From Hedera helix (lineage: Eukaryota; Streptophyta; Magnoliopsida; Apiales; Araliaceae), in assembly GCA_947179155.2 (NCBI GenBank), contig OX359266.1, positions 19,740,598-19,804,597 on the forward strand: a stretch of DNA of 64,000 bases, given 5' to 3'. The notes beneath the pieces were generated by a model. That model searched no databases. It saw nothing but the letters and a program-made list of their open reading frames with translations, and was not told the origin of the DNA. Numbering within the stretch: the stretch's first letter is position 1; every line of letters starts with the position of its first letter. The position numbers were made by a program, and so were the translations under genes. Below are positions 46,976 to 59,174 of this stretch, piece after piece.

Positions 46976-49320
46976 CAGAATGTAAATGACTGAATGTAAA
47001 TAACACCAGAGAGTTTTAAGTGGTTCGGAGATTGAATAACTCCTACTCCACTCTTCTATTACAACGAGTAGGAAATCCACTAAGAATGGTTCATACAGAA
47101 CCCTTCAAGCACATCAGGCCTGGAAACTCTGGTTCACTAAGAACCCTTTAAACCCAGTAGGTTTGGCTAGTTTTAGTCACTAAAACAAGGACATAACTGC
47201 CCTCTTCAAGTCTAACAGACTTGGCTCCTTGCTTGTTGATAGATGTTGGAGTTGCTACTGAGTTGTACTTTAAGTTCCATTGACTTTAAATACTCAGTAG
47301 CAGGATGTGATCATTCTTGAAATGATATTGAGTTCGGCAATGATGCTTGGCTTCTTTATATGCTCAATATCTTCTTGTGATCACCCATTGTGCTGTTAGG
47401 CTTTTATACTTCAGCTCCTTTGGTACTTGATAACTTCTCGAGACGAACTCCTGAGATGACTGTGAAGCTCCTTCCTTTCGGTACTCAGTTGTTCCTTCTT
47501 ATCATAAATTGTTTATAGCTTCTCGAGATGGGCTTCTGAGATGACTGTAATGCTACTTTCTTTTGGTACTCAGTTGTTTCCATGTCTGTATCAAGTTGGC
47601 GTGTAAGCTTCTCTCTACCACGTGCATAGCAGCTCTGAACACTTCTCTTGTAACAGAGTTCTTTCTCTCTATGTCTCTCTCAATTCAGTATTAGTGTTCT
47701 GATGGATCGTGGAGTTCTTCAGCATATTCATTTTCTATTTCACTCTACGATCTGTTGTTGTCCACCATCCTTTTTTGTATATTCAACAACAAATTTTTCT
47801 GTGAATTATTAAAGCCTTTATATCTTTGTGCATATTTTACCGTTGAAAGATCTGTTGGGTTTCTTTGGATTTGTGCAGATCCTTGATATCTTTGATATTG
47901 ACTTTTTGTTGCTTGTGTCAGTGTTTTTTCCCTTTTCTGACATGTTCTGATATATCAAATTGTAGCTTAGCTCGCTCTGAATTTATAGCCGTTGCACTCA
48001 CAGAGTTGTTCAGCAAAGATTATTATATTCTTTGCTAATTAATCTTCTGATCCATCAATAAATACCTTCCTTGACTTTTAGAACCAGCTGTTCTGATGCA
48101 TTTAGAGATGTCCCATTAGTTTGACTTTATTCACCTTTTTTCTGAGCAGTGGGTCCTGACTTATAGTCGTTTAGGCACAAAGTCTTCTGTGACTCTGACA
48201 TGCATCTGTATCTCAAAAGCACTTAATCTCTTTCGAATCTAGAAGAGAAATATACTCTCTCCTCTCGTACCATATTGCAGTTATGTTCCTTTACTGCTTC
48301 TTATAGTGAATTCGCAGAGTGATTGTCTGCCCATTCATACTCTACGAATTCAGCTCCACTCGTTACTTGAAGTATGTCAGGTAAAAGGTTGAGTTGGAGC
48401 GATCTTCTCTTTTACTCTGTGATCTTGCTGTTTTGTTCAGATCGTAGAGTTTGTCTGCAGTGCTTTGCGTTATGATTCTGTTCTACTAGCTTGTCCTTCT
48501 GTGTAAGTCGTGAAGTTGCTGACTTCAGTGATTTTCAGTGGAATCGTTGAGTTGTTGTCTTGGTTGGCACATCCTTTATTTCTACTCAACGATTGTTCCA
48601 TGTGTAGAACAGTCTTCTGCATTGTCTTGTCATCCGGTTTCACTCTATGATTTCTTCTAATTGTGCAAATCGTATAGTTCTTGTATGTGCTTGTTCTTCA
48701 TGTTTACTCTACGATCTTGCTAGATTGAGTATATCGTAGAGTACTTTTCTTTTCTGGTTTTGCGTTAACTGTAGGATTGCTTAGCTGTCTGTTCGACGAT
48801 CGTAGAGTTCTGCTTTACGATTTGTACTTGATTAGTCTTTTAATTTAGCTTGTATATTCAGTAGACCTCTTGCACGTCTGTCTCTCTTTGATAATCGTAG
48901 ATTTATCCTGGTAAGGAGTCGTATGTTTCACTCTACGAATCATACTGAATCGTTGAGTCTTCTTTGCTTGGAATCGTAGAGTTCATTCTACGATCATATA
49001 GACTGATCAGATATAACATAAGATCAACCTAACAGATTTGATCTTTTCTAACTAAGCCCTTTCGTACATTCTTACATCATTATATATATTGAAAGGACTT
49101 TACAGACTCTGTCATGCATAAATACAACAATGATTCATTCTTATGCTACTCTGCTTATATCATGCATCTTTTATACAGAGTGACTCCTACAGAAAGATCA
49201 ACCTAACATTTCTGATCTTTAGAATCTAAGTCCTTTGTACACATATATCTTTTAAAAGGACTTTACAACATTTGAACCAAATAACTTTCATTCTCTTTTA
49301 TAAGCAACAGATAGTTTTCA
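46720..49320 (-). mobile_element. Copia-like LTR insertion (solo LTR?) in the MULE transposase
   Basis: 2601 bp, TG…CA on plus, flanked by ACAAG on both sides (46715-46719 and 49321-49325). No gag or pol. On minus it ends …CACCCCCCCTTCTAGATCA after a TGGTTCGG-type block, as SIRE/Maximus copia LTRs do. Inside are a (TA)n tract (46930-46973), many CTCTACGATC/GATCGTAGAGT strings at 48200-49000, and two related blocks starting AGATCAACCTAACA (49022 and 49197). The class and solo status are inferred. Confidence 0.6.
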
Positions 49321-49325
49321 ACAAG

Positions 49326-49730
49326 ATCATATTTGTGTTATACAAGTGTATAAATCACAGTATTTGAAATAGGTAATATATCATACATACATGATCATGT
49401 AGGCACATAATTTGATTAACATATAATCACTTTGTCAATTATCCACATAGGCACATTTAGAATATCAACGCACCTAATCAAGTAAGCACATAAGCACATT
49501 AACACATAAGCACTTTGTCAGATACACCTTGACAGTCAACCATGTAAGCACATTTATCACAATCATTTTTGCACAACAGTCATCATTATCAAATCAAACA
49601 ACCTTCAACATTCCTCTGCAACCTCTTCCTCTACATCATCGTCCTCCAATCCCATCGTTGCAGGTGCATATTCAGTCGCATGGTCAATTTCATCATCTAC
49701 TACATCGGTATTATTCTCATCCGGATCATA
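49326..49730 (-). other. Decayed 3' part of the transposase gene
   Basis: On minus the frame past TAA 49733 continues YDPDENNTDVVDDEIDHATE for about 50 codons, then becomes AT-rich. It probably joined the C-terminal exon at 46714 before the LTR inserted. An intron may lie here. Confidence 0.5.
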
Positions 49731-51897
49731 TTAATCAACAAGGGCTTTTCCACGTGCGGTAAGTTTTAGTACAGTCTTGTAACCTCGAACTGAGCAAGCA
49801 GCTTGAATAGCTAACTCTTGAAAGTCAGTCATCAGATGGTTGTACCGCATGGTTTGATTTTGTTCAAAGTCGGTAGTCATTGGAGGACGGGCATCTTCTT
49901 CAACAATACTCCTGTTTGCATCTCTTGTCCACCGATAAAGTATCATGTCTCCAGGAATTTCGACAATATTTTTGAAAGTGAAAAATCTCAGAATGTGCCT
50001 GCAAATTTCAGCGGAATGTGAAAATAATTGGCAAGTACATGTTATGGTGTTGGACTGACGATTGTTGGTGACCTCATGATATCTTCGAAAATCTTGACTT
50101 GCATCTGCTTTGTACACTGTATATACCTTTTCGTCAATAACACAAAGTTCACTTACCTTGTGAATGTTGTACTTCATTGAATCGAGAAGTTGAACTTGAA
50201 ACCGTCTGAACATCTCTTTAGTATACATTTTCACAGCATGGACTTACAAAGATGACCTGCAAATTAAGCTCCATTTTCGATGGGCGGTTACGTAGTCGGC
50301 TTTTCTCTCGTTCAAGAATTGTTTCTCAATTGTCTTTTTACTTTTCACGACAAATTCCTTCATGCCTGTTGCAGCATTCACATATCCATCAAAAAAACTA
50401 TTCATACATTCGCTTCTTCCGGTAGTTGTCATTCCAACAGCAAAATATCTCTTTGTATATACCAGTATCCATTTTTCCTTTACATCGTAACAAACTTTTG
50501 AGCCACTCATTGTTATGCAATTCATAATCCCTCATTAGTATATCCCAACGCTCCTCAAATTCGCTGATGGACAAAGAATTATAGACACAGTTGTCAAAAG
50601 CCGATTTAAATGATGGGTGTTCAGCATATATATGATGCAACTTTTCAAGAAACTTATTACTGATATGCCAAGAACACAATACATGATGAGTGTTTGGAAG
50701 TACTCTTGCAACAGCATTAGTCATGGCTTTATCGTGGTCAGTGATGATACTTACAGGTGTCTTGTAGTCCATTGCTTGGAGCCATGTTTGTAAGACGCAA
50801 ACGAAAATTTCCTCAGTCTCATCTCTTAATAATGCAAAGCCAAACAAAATCGACTGATAATGGTGGTTAACTCCAGTGAATAGAATAAATGGCATGTCAT
50901 ACCGATTTGTCCTATACGTAGTGTCAAATGTCACAACGTCTCCAAAACGTTCATACATTAATCTTGATCGAGCGTCTACCCACAAAATACACGTAATACG
51001 GTTGTTATTATCAACTCTGACATTGAAAAAAAATTTAGTCGCACTTCCGGATTAAAGTTTTTTCAAATAATTGATTGCAGCTTGAGCATCATTTTCATCT
51101 TCCGAATCACGCCTTAAATCCTTGACAACATTCTTTATATCTTTATCACTAAAACCTACGTTTTTCATTCCACCACCCATTGTGCTCAAAATGTTCATCA
51201 TCCTACTAGGCCCAATACCAGACTGATTTAAAGTGTCAATTAATTGTCTTGCTACTGGAGTAATATCCCGGTGTGTTTGAATCAAATCTACTTTAGTGGG
51301 TGTCACTAATTAATGATTATAACTCAGCTCTAGAGTTGAAATACGCCAGTGCTCATCTTTTTTATTATGCACAACAAACATTATAGCTTTGCATAATGTG
51401 CGTCCTATATAATCTTTTTGCCTTGTTATTTTTCCACTAGTACATTCATCATCTGGAATATTTTTTAAAGATGTTGGTCTACTAGCTTTTTTACAAACAT
51501 ATAACCGAGAAGATAAATTATCAATACCGACAAGTTTATGACTAGTAGCAATTCTAATCTCAAATCCATTATTGTGTGCATAAGATCTATAAAAAAAATT
51601 TACATCTTCAACATTAGAAAATAATTGACCAACATATGGAACCATTTCAGTTTTACTACTTTCATCTTCATTGACAAACTCAAATTCATTTGTACACTGA
51701 AAACTAGCATGCGATTCAGATGAACTAGATAAAAACATATTTGCAGTAGGCATGGAAGCCATTGACAAAGACTTACCAAAATGAAGATTGAGTTTTACAC
51801 AATGGAGATTCCAGAAACACTCAAAATCAGCAGTTGATGAGAAAATGTAGTTGCACTTGGGTTGAAATGAAAATGCAGCGGCGGCTCGTACTATCAA
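49731..51897 (-). pseudogene. MULE transposase (FAR1-MULE-SWIM type)
   Basis: The N-terminal FAR1-type region begins VGQLFSNVEDVNFFYRSYAH (about 51640). A linker with FSDKDIKNVVKDLRRD follows. The catalytic MULE domain has VVTFDTTYRTNRYDMPF (first Asp), SIITDHDKAMTNAV (second Asp), CSWHISNKFLEKL, and the helix FEERWDILM (Glu). Then comes TTGRSECMNSFFDGYVN, and a SWIM finger TCTCQLFSHSAEICRH (CxC…CxH) near 50035. Stops at 51312 (TAA), 51054 (TAA), 50246 (TAA) and 49733 (TAA), plus a frameshift near 50490, inactivate it. The true start is uncertain; the first ATG-like codon of the frame is used. Lies convergent with PMD-ULP1. Confidence 0.83.
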
Positions 51898-51944
51898 AAT
51901 GCTTATGTTTAGGGTTATTAAAACGACGATATCTTAGTTACCGG

Positions 51945-52737
51945 GTGAGTAATGTTAATTAAATTACATATTTTTTATCACACCCGTCATCTTTATTAGC
52001 GGGTGGGAGTTTGAATTTTTTTTTTTATCCCACTCGGCATCTTAGTTAGCGAGTGGGAGAATTTTTTTTATTTTTTGTTTTTTTCCCGTTATGTATGCAA
52101 GCATGTACTCTTTTTTGAATTATTTTTTTTTTTATCCCACCCGGCATCTTAGTTAGCGGGTGGAGGACTTTTTTTGTTTTTTGTATGTTTCCTGTTATGT
52201 ATGCAGGCATGTACTTTTTTATTTTTATTTTTATTTAAACTTAGTTTAAACCAAAAATAAAAATATATAAAAAATAAAAATTAATCACTCCACCCGGCAT
52301 CTTAATTAGCGGCGGAGGATTTTTTGAAACTCTTTTTTTTTTTTTTTTTTAAAAAAAACTTAGTTTAAACAAAACAAAAAAAAAATCATCTCCACCCGGC
52401 AACATAGGTAGCGGGTAGAGGAAATTTTTTTTTTTTTTTTTTAAAAAACTTAGTTTAAACAAACAAAAAAAAAAAAATTCCTCTCCACCCGCAACATAGG
52501 TAGCGGATGGAGGAATTTTTTTTTTAAACTTAGTTTTAAAAAAATAATAATAATAATTTTTCACTCCACCCGTCATCTAAGATTGCGGGTTGACTGAGAA
52601 TTTATTTTTTTTTCCACCCGCTAACTTAGATAGCGGGTGTCATTCATCTCATCCATTAATATCATTATTTCAACGGTTCAAGATGCATTTGCTAGAATAG
52701 TGTCCATAGCAAACGCTTGCTATAGATCATTCTTCCC
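51945..52737. repeat. Right TIR with tandem hairpin units
   Basis: About 790 bp, inverted relative to the left TIR. About nine units, such as CCACCCGGCAACATAGGTAGCGGGT, separated by poly-A/T and AAACTTAGTTTAAAC. The outermost 140 bp match the left end almost perfectly, while inner units vary in number and sequence. Confidence 0.85.
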
Positions 52738-52746
52738 ATATATATA
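52738..52746. repeat. Possible MULE target duplication, right (ATATATATA)
   Basis: Pairs with 41878-41886; low complexity makes it weak. Confidence 0.45.
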
Positions 52747-54335
52747 TATATATATAAGGTAAAAAAATAATTATCCCGTTTAAAAGTATCTTTCATTAGT
52801 TAAATCTCCATATCGAGCCAAATCAAACTACCCTTAAGAATTTCATAACTAAAAAACTCTCAGCAAGAGTATGAAATTGTAAAAATCTAAAAATGTGAGA
52901 ATTTTTGTTTAAAGGAAATTGCACTTAATGAGGAAAATTAAACATGCATAAAAAGTATTTTCGTTCGAACAATAGAATCTTTAGCTTTCCCCCGGGCTCC
53001 GAATACGATGGCTAGTGTTAAATTAAAAATAAATAAAAAAATACCCTTCAATTACTGTATTCAATTTTGCAAGCAAACAAGAGTGTGATAAGAGTTGCAA
53101 AATTGTTGTAAGTAGTACATTTTTCCATACCAATAGTACTGTCTTGATAACTAAAAAATTGATATTGAAAATGGATACTAATGATTGTTGTTAATTTTAA
53201 TCATTGAAACTACTCATGTATAGGTGGATTATCAACTAATTATAAAATAATTTCACACATTATTTTGTGAGTTATTTTTTGTAAGAATTTTTTGTGTGCG
53301 TAACAATACTCTTTGCAGATTACCTTGGTATACAAGACTAATGTAACAAAATTATTGAATCCGATTAGAGTGAAATTATCGCACAAAATATTATTATTAA
53401 GCTCTATAATTCTTTTACTATACTTACTGTAGCAAAAGTGAATTTTAATTCTAACCCTCTATTTATGAGACAACACAAAATATCATTTACTATAATCAAT
53501 AAAATAAAAAATTATAAAATTTTATATTGATATGTAGTATTATAACTGCATCCTAATGAAATCTAAAATTATTATTTTCATTTGGAGAAAGGGCAAAAAA
53601 AGTTGCAAAGGACAAAATAGTATTTTAATCAAGCCAATGAACACCGACCTCACAAATGAGTCGAAGAGTCGAGTCTTGTCCAAATATTGTAAATTCTACA
53701 TCCTATTAATTGACCTTACCATTCTTCTCTTTTCTTCCTTTATTTCACAATTTTTTCCATTGATTAATTGTTGGGTTTTCTTAGAAAATTCATATTTTGC
53801 ACATTCTTTTTGTTTTTTTGTATATTTCCAGATCATGTGAATTAAAGACGACATTTACATGGTGTGTGAAAACTTATCAAAAATAATAGAAACAACAGTT
53901 GCCTCGCTCTAACGTGAACAGTGAATAGTAACGTTAAAGCAAAAATAATATTCTCAAAATAATATGCGTCGGTTAAGGTCTTAAGTGTCGTTAACATATT
54001 TATAATTTTTTTTCCTTAAATATATTGTTTTGGCAGTTATATTAGCGATATTGATGCCTTTTCTAATATCATCATCATCAATTAATGCTTTGTTTGGACG
54101 TTGGAAATCAACTAATTTATTTGAAGACTACAAATATGTGATGAATGATGTTCTCTACGTTTTTTAAAAAAGAAATCGAAAGAATAATACTAATTGTCTT
54201 TTAAATTTAATTTTTAAAACTCTAAAATGAGACTCATATTTTGAAACATAATACTATTATGTATGTCCTATACACTTATTTGTAAATTACAATATTTATG
54301 AATTTATTCATTGTATATGATTATTTTGAAGGTAG
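52747..54335. other. Spacer upstream of the xylosidase pseudogene
   Basis: AT-rich. I looked for the missing 5' exons of the beta-xylosidase gene (signal peptide, EKVxQL, YEWWSEALHG region) and did not find them. Confidence 0.5.
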
Positions 54336-57208
54336 GCTATTGGAACAGAGGCTAGAGCAGTGTACAATGCAGGGGAGGGAAGCACAGGGAATGACATTTT
54401 GGGCACCAAACATGAATGTTTTTCGAGACCCAAGATGGGGGAGAGGGCAAGAGACACCAGGTGAAGACCCATTGGTCGGTGGGAAATATGCACTTTCATT
54501 TGTGAGAGGAATTCGAGGGGATAGTTTTAAAGGTGGGTAACTAAGAGCTGGTGGCCAACTTCAAGCCTCAGCTTGTTGTAAGCACTTCACTGCTTATGAT
54601 TTGGATAGATGGAATGGTGTCACTCGTTATGCATTTGATGCTCAAGTAAATCCATCTCTTCTTGACCATTATTACACCCTCATTTTCTTTTTATTTGTCT
54701 TTTTAAATAATGAAATTTGTTCACTTTTATATCTTTTTAGATTTCAAAAAAAGTATTATCGCCTAGTTTTTTTACATTATTTCTATATTAAATATTAATT
54801 TATTTCTCTTTTGTCTTTTTAGAGAATTTTAAAAAGATAATATTAAAATTTTATATTCAATTTAATTAATATAATAAAATATTAATTATATTTCTTAATC
54901 TTTGTGTATTTTTCAAAAACCTGAATTAAAGCTGTAGAATGTTTTATCTCCTTTCGGTCGGTTTGTTTGCTGCAAATCACAATGATGGTGTTTTGAGTTT
55001 TCAAAATATTGGATTCCTCTTAGATATTAGTGCCTTGTGAATTGATAATGCCTAAAAAATGAGGGATTGAGGGAAAGATTAAAAGTTCTTTATTTGCTTT
55101 TGTCATTTTTATTTTGTTTTGATAACGTAGAGTTTTTCAATTGCAGTCTGATTAATTTTTTTAATTCGAATCAGTCATTCTAAGATCTATAGCCACATTA
55201 ACATTTTTGTCATAACAATTATTACAAGTGAGAAATTTTGAGCAAATTTTGATTTTCTAAGTTCTCTCCATTACTTTTTAATTGACGTTGTAAGGTTAAA
55301 CATACAATTTAGGAAATGCAATTAATCATTTGTTTGAATGATTAAATTAGGTATAATGTTTTAATACTATCCTTTTAAAAATCATTAAAAATATAAGAGA
55401 GAAATAATTTAATCTTTACTTATAAGAGATAATATAGAAAAGTAAATAATTCTTCTTTGAGATTTATAAATGACAGATAAAACAAAACAAAAATGTCTAT
55501 CTAAAACGATAAAGAAAAAAAGAACATGGTAATAATTTAAGTTGAGATTGCCTTTTGTGTGAGTATTAGTTTGAAATTCATGTGACAACACCTTTAATCC
55601 TTATAGTACTCAAAGAGCGGGGTTAATTCTACTGCTATGAAAACTACAATATTTTCTTGAATAATTGCATTCTCTTTGTTATTTATTTATTTATTTATTT
55701 ATTTTTGAGATGTCTAAACATATAATGTTTAGGACAAAACACTCGTGTGTGTGTTTTTTTATACTATTTTTTATTTTACCATTGGTCGTCGATGAAAAAT
55801 AGGTGACAAAACAAGATCTGGCCGATACGTATCAACCGCCATTCCAGAGTTGCATACAACAGGGGCAAGCCAGCGGTATAATGTGTGCATATAACCGCGT
55901 AAATGGTGTGCCAAATTGTGCTGATTATAATCTCTTGTCGAAGGTCGCTCGTGGACAATGGGGTTTCAAAGGGTAAACATGGAATAAATATTTTAAAAAA
56001 ATAAATAAAGTTTGATGAATTTTCTTTGGAGGGTATTTATCATTTTGAGTTCTGAAGCTAGCTAAAAATTATTGAGCAGGTATATCACTTCAGACTGTGA
56101 TGCAGTGTCAATTATTCATGATCCTCAAGGATATGCTAAATTACCAGAAGATGCAATTGCTGATGTTCTCAAAGCTGGTATCCTTCTTCCATATTATATT
56201 TTCCTCAACATTGTTTTTGAATTTTAAAATGGATAAAACAAAAAAGAATGGAAAGCGTCAAACTTTTGTTGTTAAGTTTTTAAATTGAATAAAAATAAAT
56301 AGGCTAAAATTTTGGCCAAGTCTTTCATTCAAAAATGGACGGATTTTGATGAAAAACTAAATAGCATAGACAAATTTTTTATAGTCCCAACGATACCCTC
56401 TTCGTTACAAATACTATAAAACAAATATAAGAGTAAATCAATAATTTAATTTTTTTTATTTTCACTTATAAATTTTGTAACAAAATAATAGAAAACGTAC
56501 AAATTTTTTATTCTTTTTTTTTCCGTTCGAAACACACAAGTACAAATTTCTTATTCTATTATAAAAATTGCGTTGAAACAGAAACATAGTGTAAATCATT
56601 ATTATTATACTTGAAAAAAGGTGAAAATTTTGACCAGTACATTGTTGAGTCCATTTATTAAATAAGATTAATGGGATCAAAGCAAGTCTAATCACATAAA
56701 CTGGTCCATACTCCATAGAGATGGAGCTTGGGATGGAGTCTTGTGTTTGGAATTTCCATTTTTTTGAAGGGGTTCATGCTATTAAATATTTAATGATAAA
56801 TTAGTCTGAAATAATAATAAATTAGCATAAATAATTTTATCTCATTCATTATTTTTACAAATAAAAAATTAAATAATTTCATTTAAATTTGGCAATTAGT
56901 ATTAACAGGTAATAAAGATAGACACGAGACAATTTTATTTTTTTCCCAATTTCACCCTCAAAAGAAATTCACGACAAATCAATACTTCATTCCAACGCCG
57001 TACCTCCTCCGTCAACTAACAACCATCATCATCTACTATAACATTCAGTCAGAAATCGGAACCCTTCAATATTCCAAGGGATAATTAATACGATGCAAGA
57101 ATTACAAAGACAATTCAGAATGAGGGGGTCATGGCCCTTCCACTCCTTGCGTCCCTGTTTGATGAGGTGATACATTTCGTTGAAGTTAGTTGGGTTCTAG
57201 CATAGAAC

Positions 57209-57220
57209 AATTATCGTTGG
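57209..57220. repeat. SINE target duplication, left
   Basis: AATTATCGTTGG, matched with one difference by AATTATCGCTGG at 57430-57441. Confidence 0.8.
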
Positions 57221-57429
57221 CAAAAAATCCCAGCAATTGGCGCAGTGGTTCAAATGTTGCACCGAGATTAGTCGTAGACTCGAACATCTTGAAATCGAAT
57301 CATATTTGTCATAATTGTTATGGTAGAAATATTAATGAGGCCACGGATCTTAGAAGGGCTGGTACGGCTTAGGGAGATTAGTCCAACTGTAGCCGGCAAA
57401 TTCCACATTATCAAAAAAAATTAAAAAAT
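57221..57429 (+). mobile_element. tRNA-derived SINE in the xylosidase intron
   Basis: 209 bp. Pol III A-box-like TTGGCGCAGTGG (57237-57248) and B-box-like AGACTCGAACAT (57276-57287). The 3' end is TATCAAAAAAAATTAAAAAA. It is flanked by a 12-bp duplication with one mismatch. Confidence 0.8.
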
Positions 57430-57441
57430 AATTATCGCTGG
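57430..57441. repeat. SINE target duplication, right
   Basis: AATTATCGCTGG, see 57209-57220. Confidence 0.8.
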
Positions 57442-59174
57442 GAAAAGATAAAAGAGAAGGTGGATTGTGGAATCCCTTAATAATAAGGGTAAAATAGTCA
57501 AAACAACGTTAATCGCCTTGTGCCCGTCTTTATTGCTTTCTAGGTCATTCATATTTCTAATAAATGTTCCTTTCCATATTTTTGAAATTGAATTTGACAG
57601 GCATGGATGTCAACTGTGGTTCCTACTTAAAAAACTACACCAAATCCGCAGTTCAAAATAAAAAACTGTCAGAATCCCAAATAGACAGAGCCCTTCGCAA
57701 CCTTTTCTCCGTAAGAATGAGGCTAGGTCTGTTCAATGGCAACCCTAGCAACCAAGCATATGGTCTGAACCTGGTCTGCAACAAAGAGCACTTAGCCCTA
57801 GCCCTTGAAGCAGCTCGGAATGGCATTGTCCTCCTAAAGAACTCGGCAAAGCTCCTCCCACTTCCAAAGGCTCAAACTTCGTCCCTCGGGGTAATTGGTC
57901 CTAATGCCAATAATGCACACTCTTATTGGAAACTATGCAGGCCCTCCTTGTAGATCCATCACTGCACTACAAGCACTTAAAGGTTATGTGCAAAACACGG
58001 TTTATCACCAGGGCTGCAATGCTGTAAATTGCACTGATGTTTTTATAGCTGAAGCAGTGCAGATAGCAAAAACGGTGGATTATGTCATTCTATTTATGGG
58101 GTTGGATCAAGGTCGAGAGAGGGAGGATTTCGATCGTGTAGACTTGGTGCTCCCAGGTAAGCAGCAGAATCTGATCAATAGTGTTGCTAAAGCTGCAAGG
58201 AAGCCGGTGATACTGGTGTTGCTTTGTGGATGTCCAGTTGCTATTTCGTTCGCCAAATATGATCCAAAGATAGGAGGCATTTTGTGGGCTGGTTATCCAG
58301 GCGAGGCGGGTGGGACTGCGGTTTGCAGAAATCATCTTTGGTGACCATAATCCAGGTAAAAAGTTCACTGATAATATTTTCCAAAATATCATGCTACTTT
58401 TTCACTCTGTTATTGAGTTTTAAAAATGTATAGAAAAGAAAATAAATTGATGAAAAACTTGGTTTTCTATCCAATTCATGGATTATTGAGTTTTTTAATA
58501 AATAGAAATGAAATGAAATGAACGGTAAACTATGTCACTTTTCTTGTCAAAATTTTTCATCCAAAATTTGACAGACGCGCATGTTGACTTGCAGGAGGAA
58601 AGTTGCCCATAACTTGGTATCCGAAAGATTTCATCGAAGTACCTATGACAGACATGAGAATGCGACCTCAAACATCTACAGGCTACCCGGGGCGCACTTA
58701 CAGATTCTACACAGGCAAAAAAGTACCCATTCGGCTATGGCCTTAGCTACTCAAAATATTCTTACGAATTCATCTCTCTTACAGGTCAATTTCAGTCCAC
58801 TATCAGTAACTCAGGGAGTCGGAAACTCAAGTTCAACTCATCACCTGCTGGTTTCAGAAATGGGGGCAGAGTTATGTGCGGCGGCAAAGTTCTCAGCTAC
58901 GGTGGGAGTTAAAAATCACAGGGAGATGGTTGGAAAGCATCCAGTATTGCTATTTGTCAGGCAAGCCAAGCATAGAAATGGGGTGGCGATGAAGCAGTTG
59001 GTGGGATTCCAGAGCGTTTCCTTGAATGGAGGAGAAAGAACTGAAGTCAAGTTTACACTAAATCCTTGCGAGCATCTTAGTGGAGCTAATGAAGATGGTT
59101 TAATGGTGATTGAAGCAGGGTCTCAGTATCTCGTCGTGGGAGATGAAGAATATCCCATCAACGTTGTCCTGTGA

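Larger units (their letters stand above)
41887..52737. mobile_element. 10.85-kb Mutator-like transposon carrying PMD-ULP1 and a transposase
   Basis: Termini are inverted copies: GGGGATTGATTCATCGCAAGCG at left and the complement of GGGAAGAATGATCTATAGCAAGCG at right, followed by a near-perfect 140-bp match (CGTTTGCTATGGACACTATT…). It encodes a FAR1-MULE-SWIM transposase on minus and a PMD plus ULP1-type protease on plus. MULEs that carry ULP1-like genes (the Kaonashi type) are known in plants. Both genes are now broken, and the transposase gene has a later LTR insertion. Confidence 0.9.
54336..59174 (+). pseudogene. BXL-like: GH3 beta-D-xylosidase pseudogene, 5' part missing
   Basis: Exons 54336-54645, 55803-55972, 56080-56177, 57601-58355 and 58595-59174, all with GT-AG borders and matching phases. 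GH3 hallmarks: FRDPRWGRGQETPGEDPL, SACCKHFTAYDLD, MCAYNRVNGVPNCAD, and YITSDCDAVSII (SDCDA contains the catalytic aspartate), then VGLD-like MGLDQGREREDFDR, WAGYPGEAGGTAV and MTDMRMRPQTSTGYPGRTYR. The family trims xylan and arabinan side chains in the cell wall. Missing: the first roughly 190 residues with signal peptide. Lesions: an indel at about 54370, TAA at 54538, and frameshifts at about 57922, 58317, 58730 and 58850. This is clearly a pseudogene. The SINE at 57221 is in the fourth gap (intron 56178-57600). Confidence 0.9.

Noticed and set aside
49529..49769. Two short plus-strand open frames before the transposase
   Set aside because: They are antisense to the transposase reading and show no domain; shadows of its C-terminal acidic region.
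57467..57661. Start of a separate gene before xylosidase exon four
   Set aside because: This is intron sequence running into the exon at 57601; the splice acceptor TTGACAG is clear.
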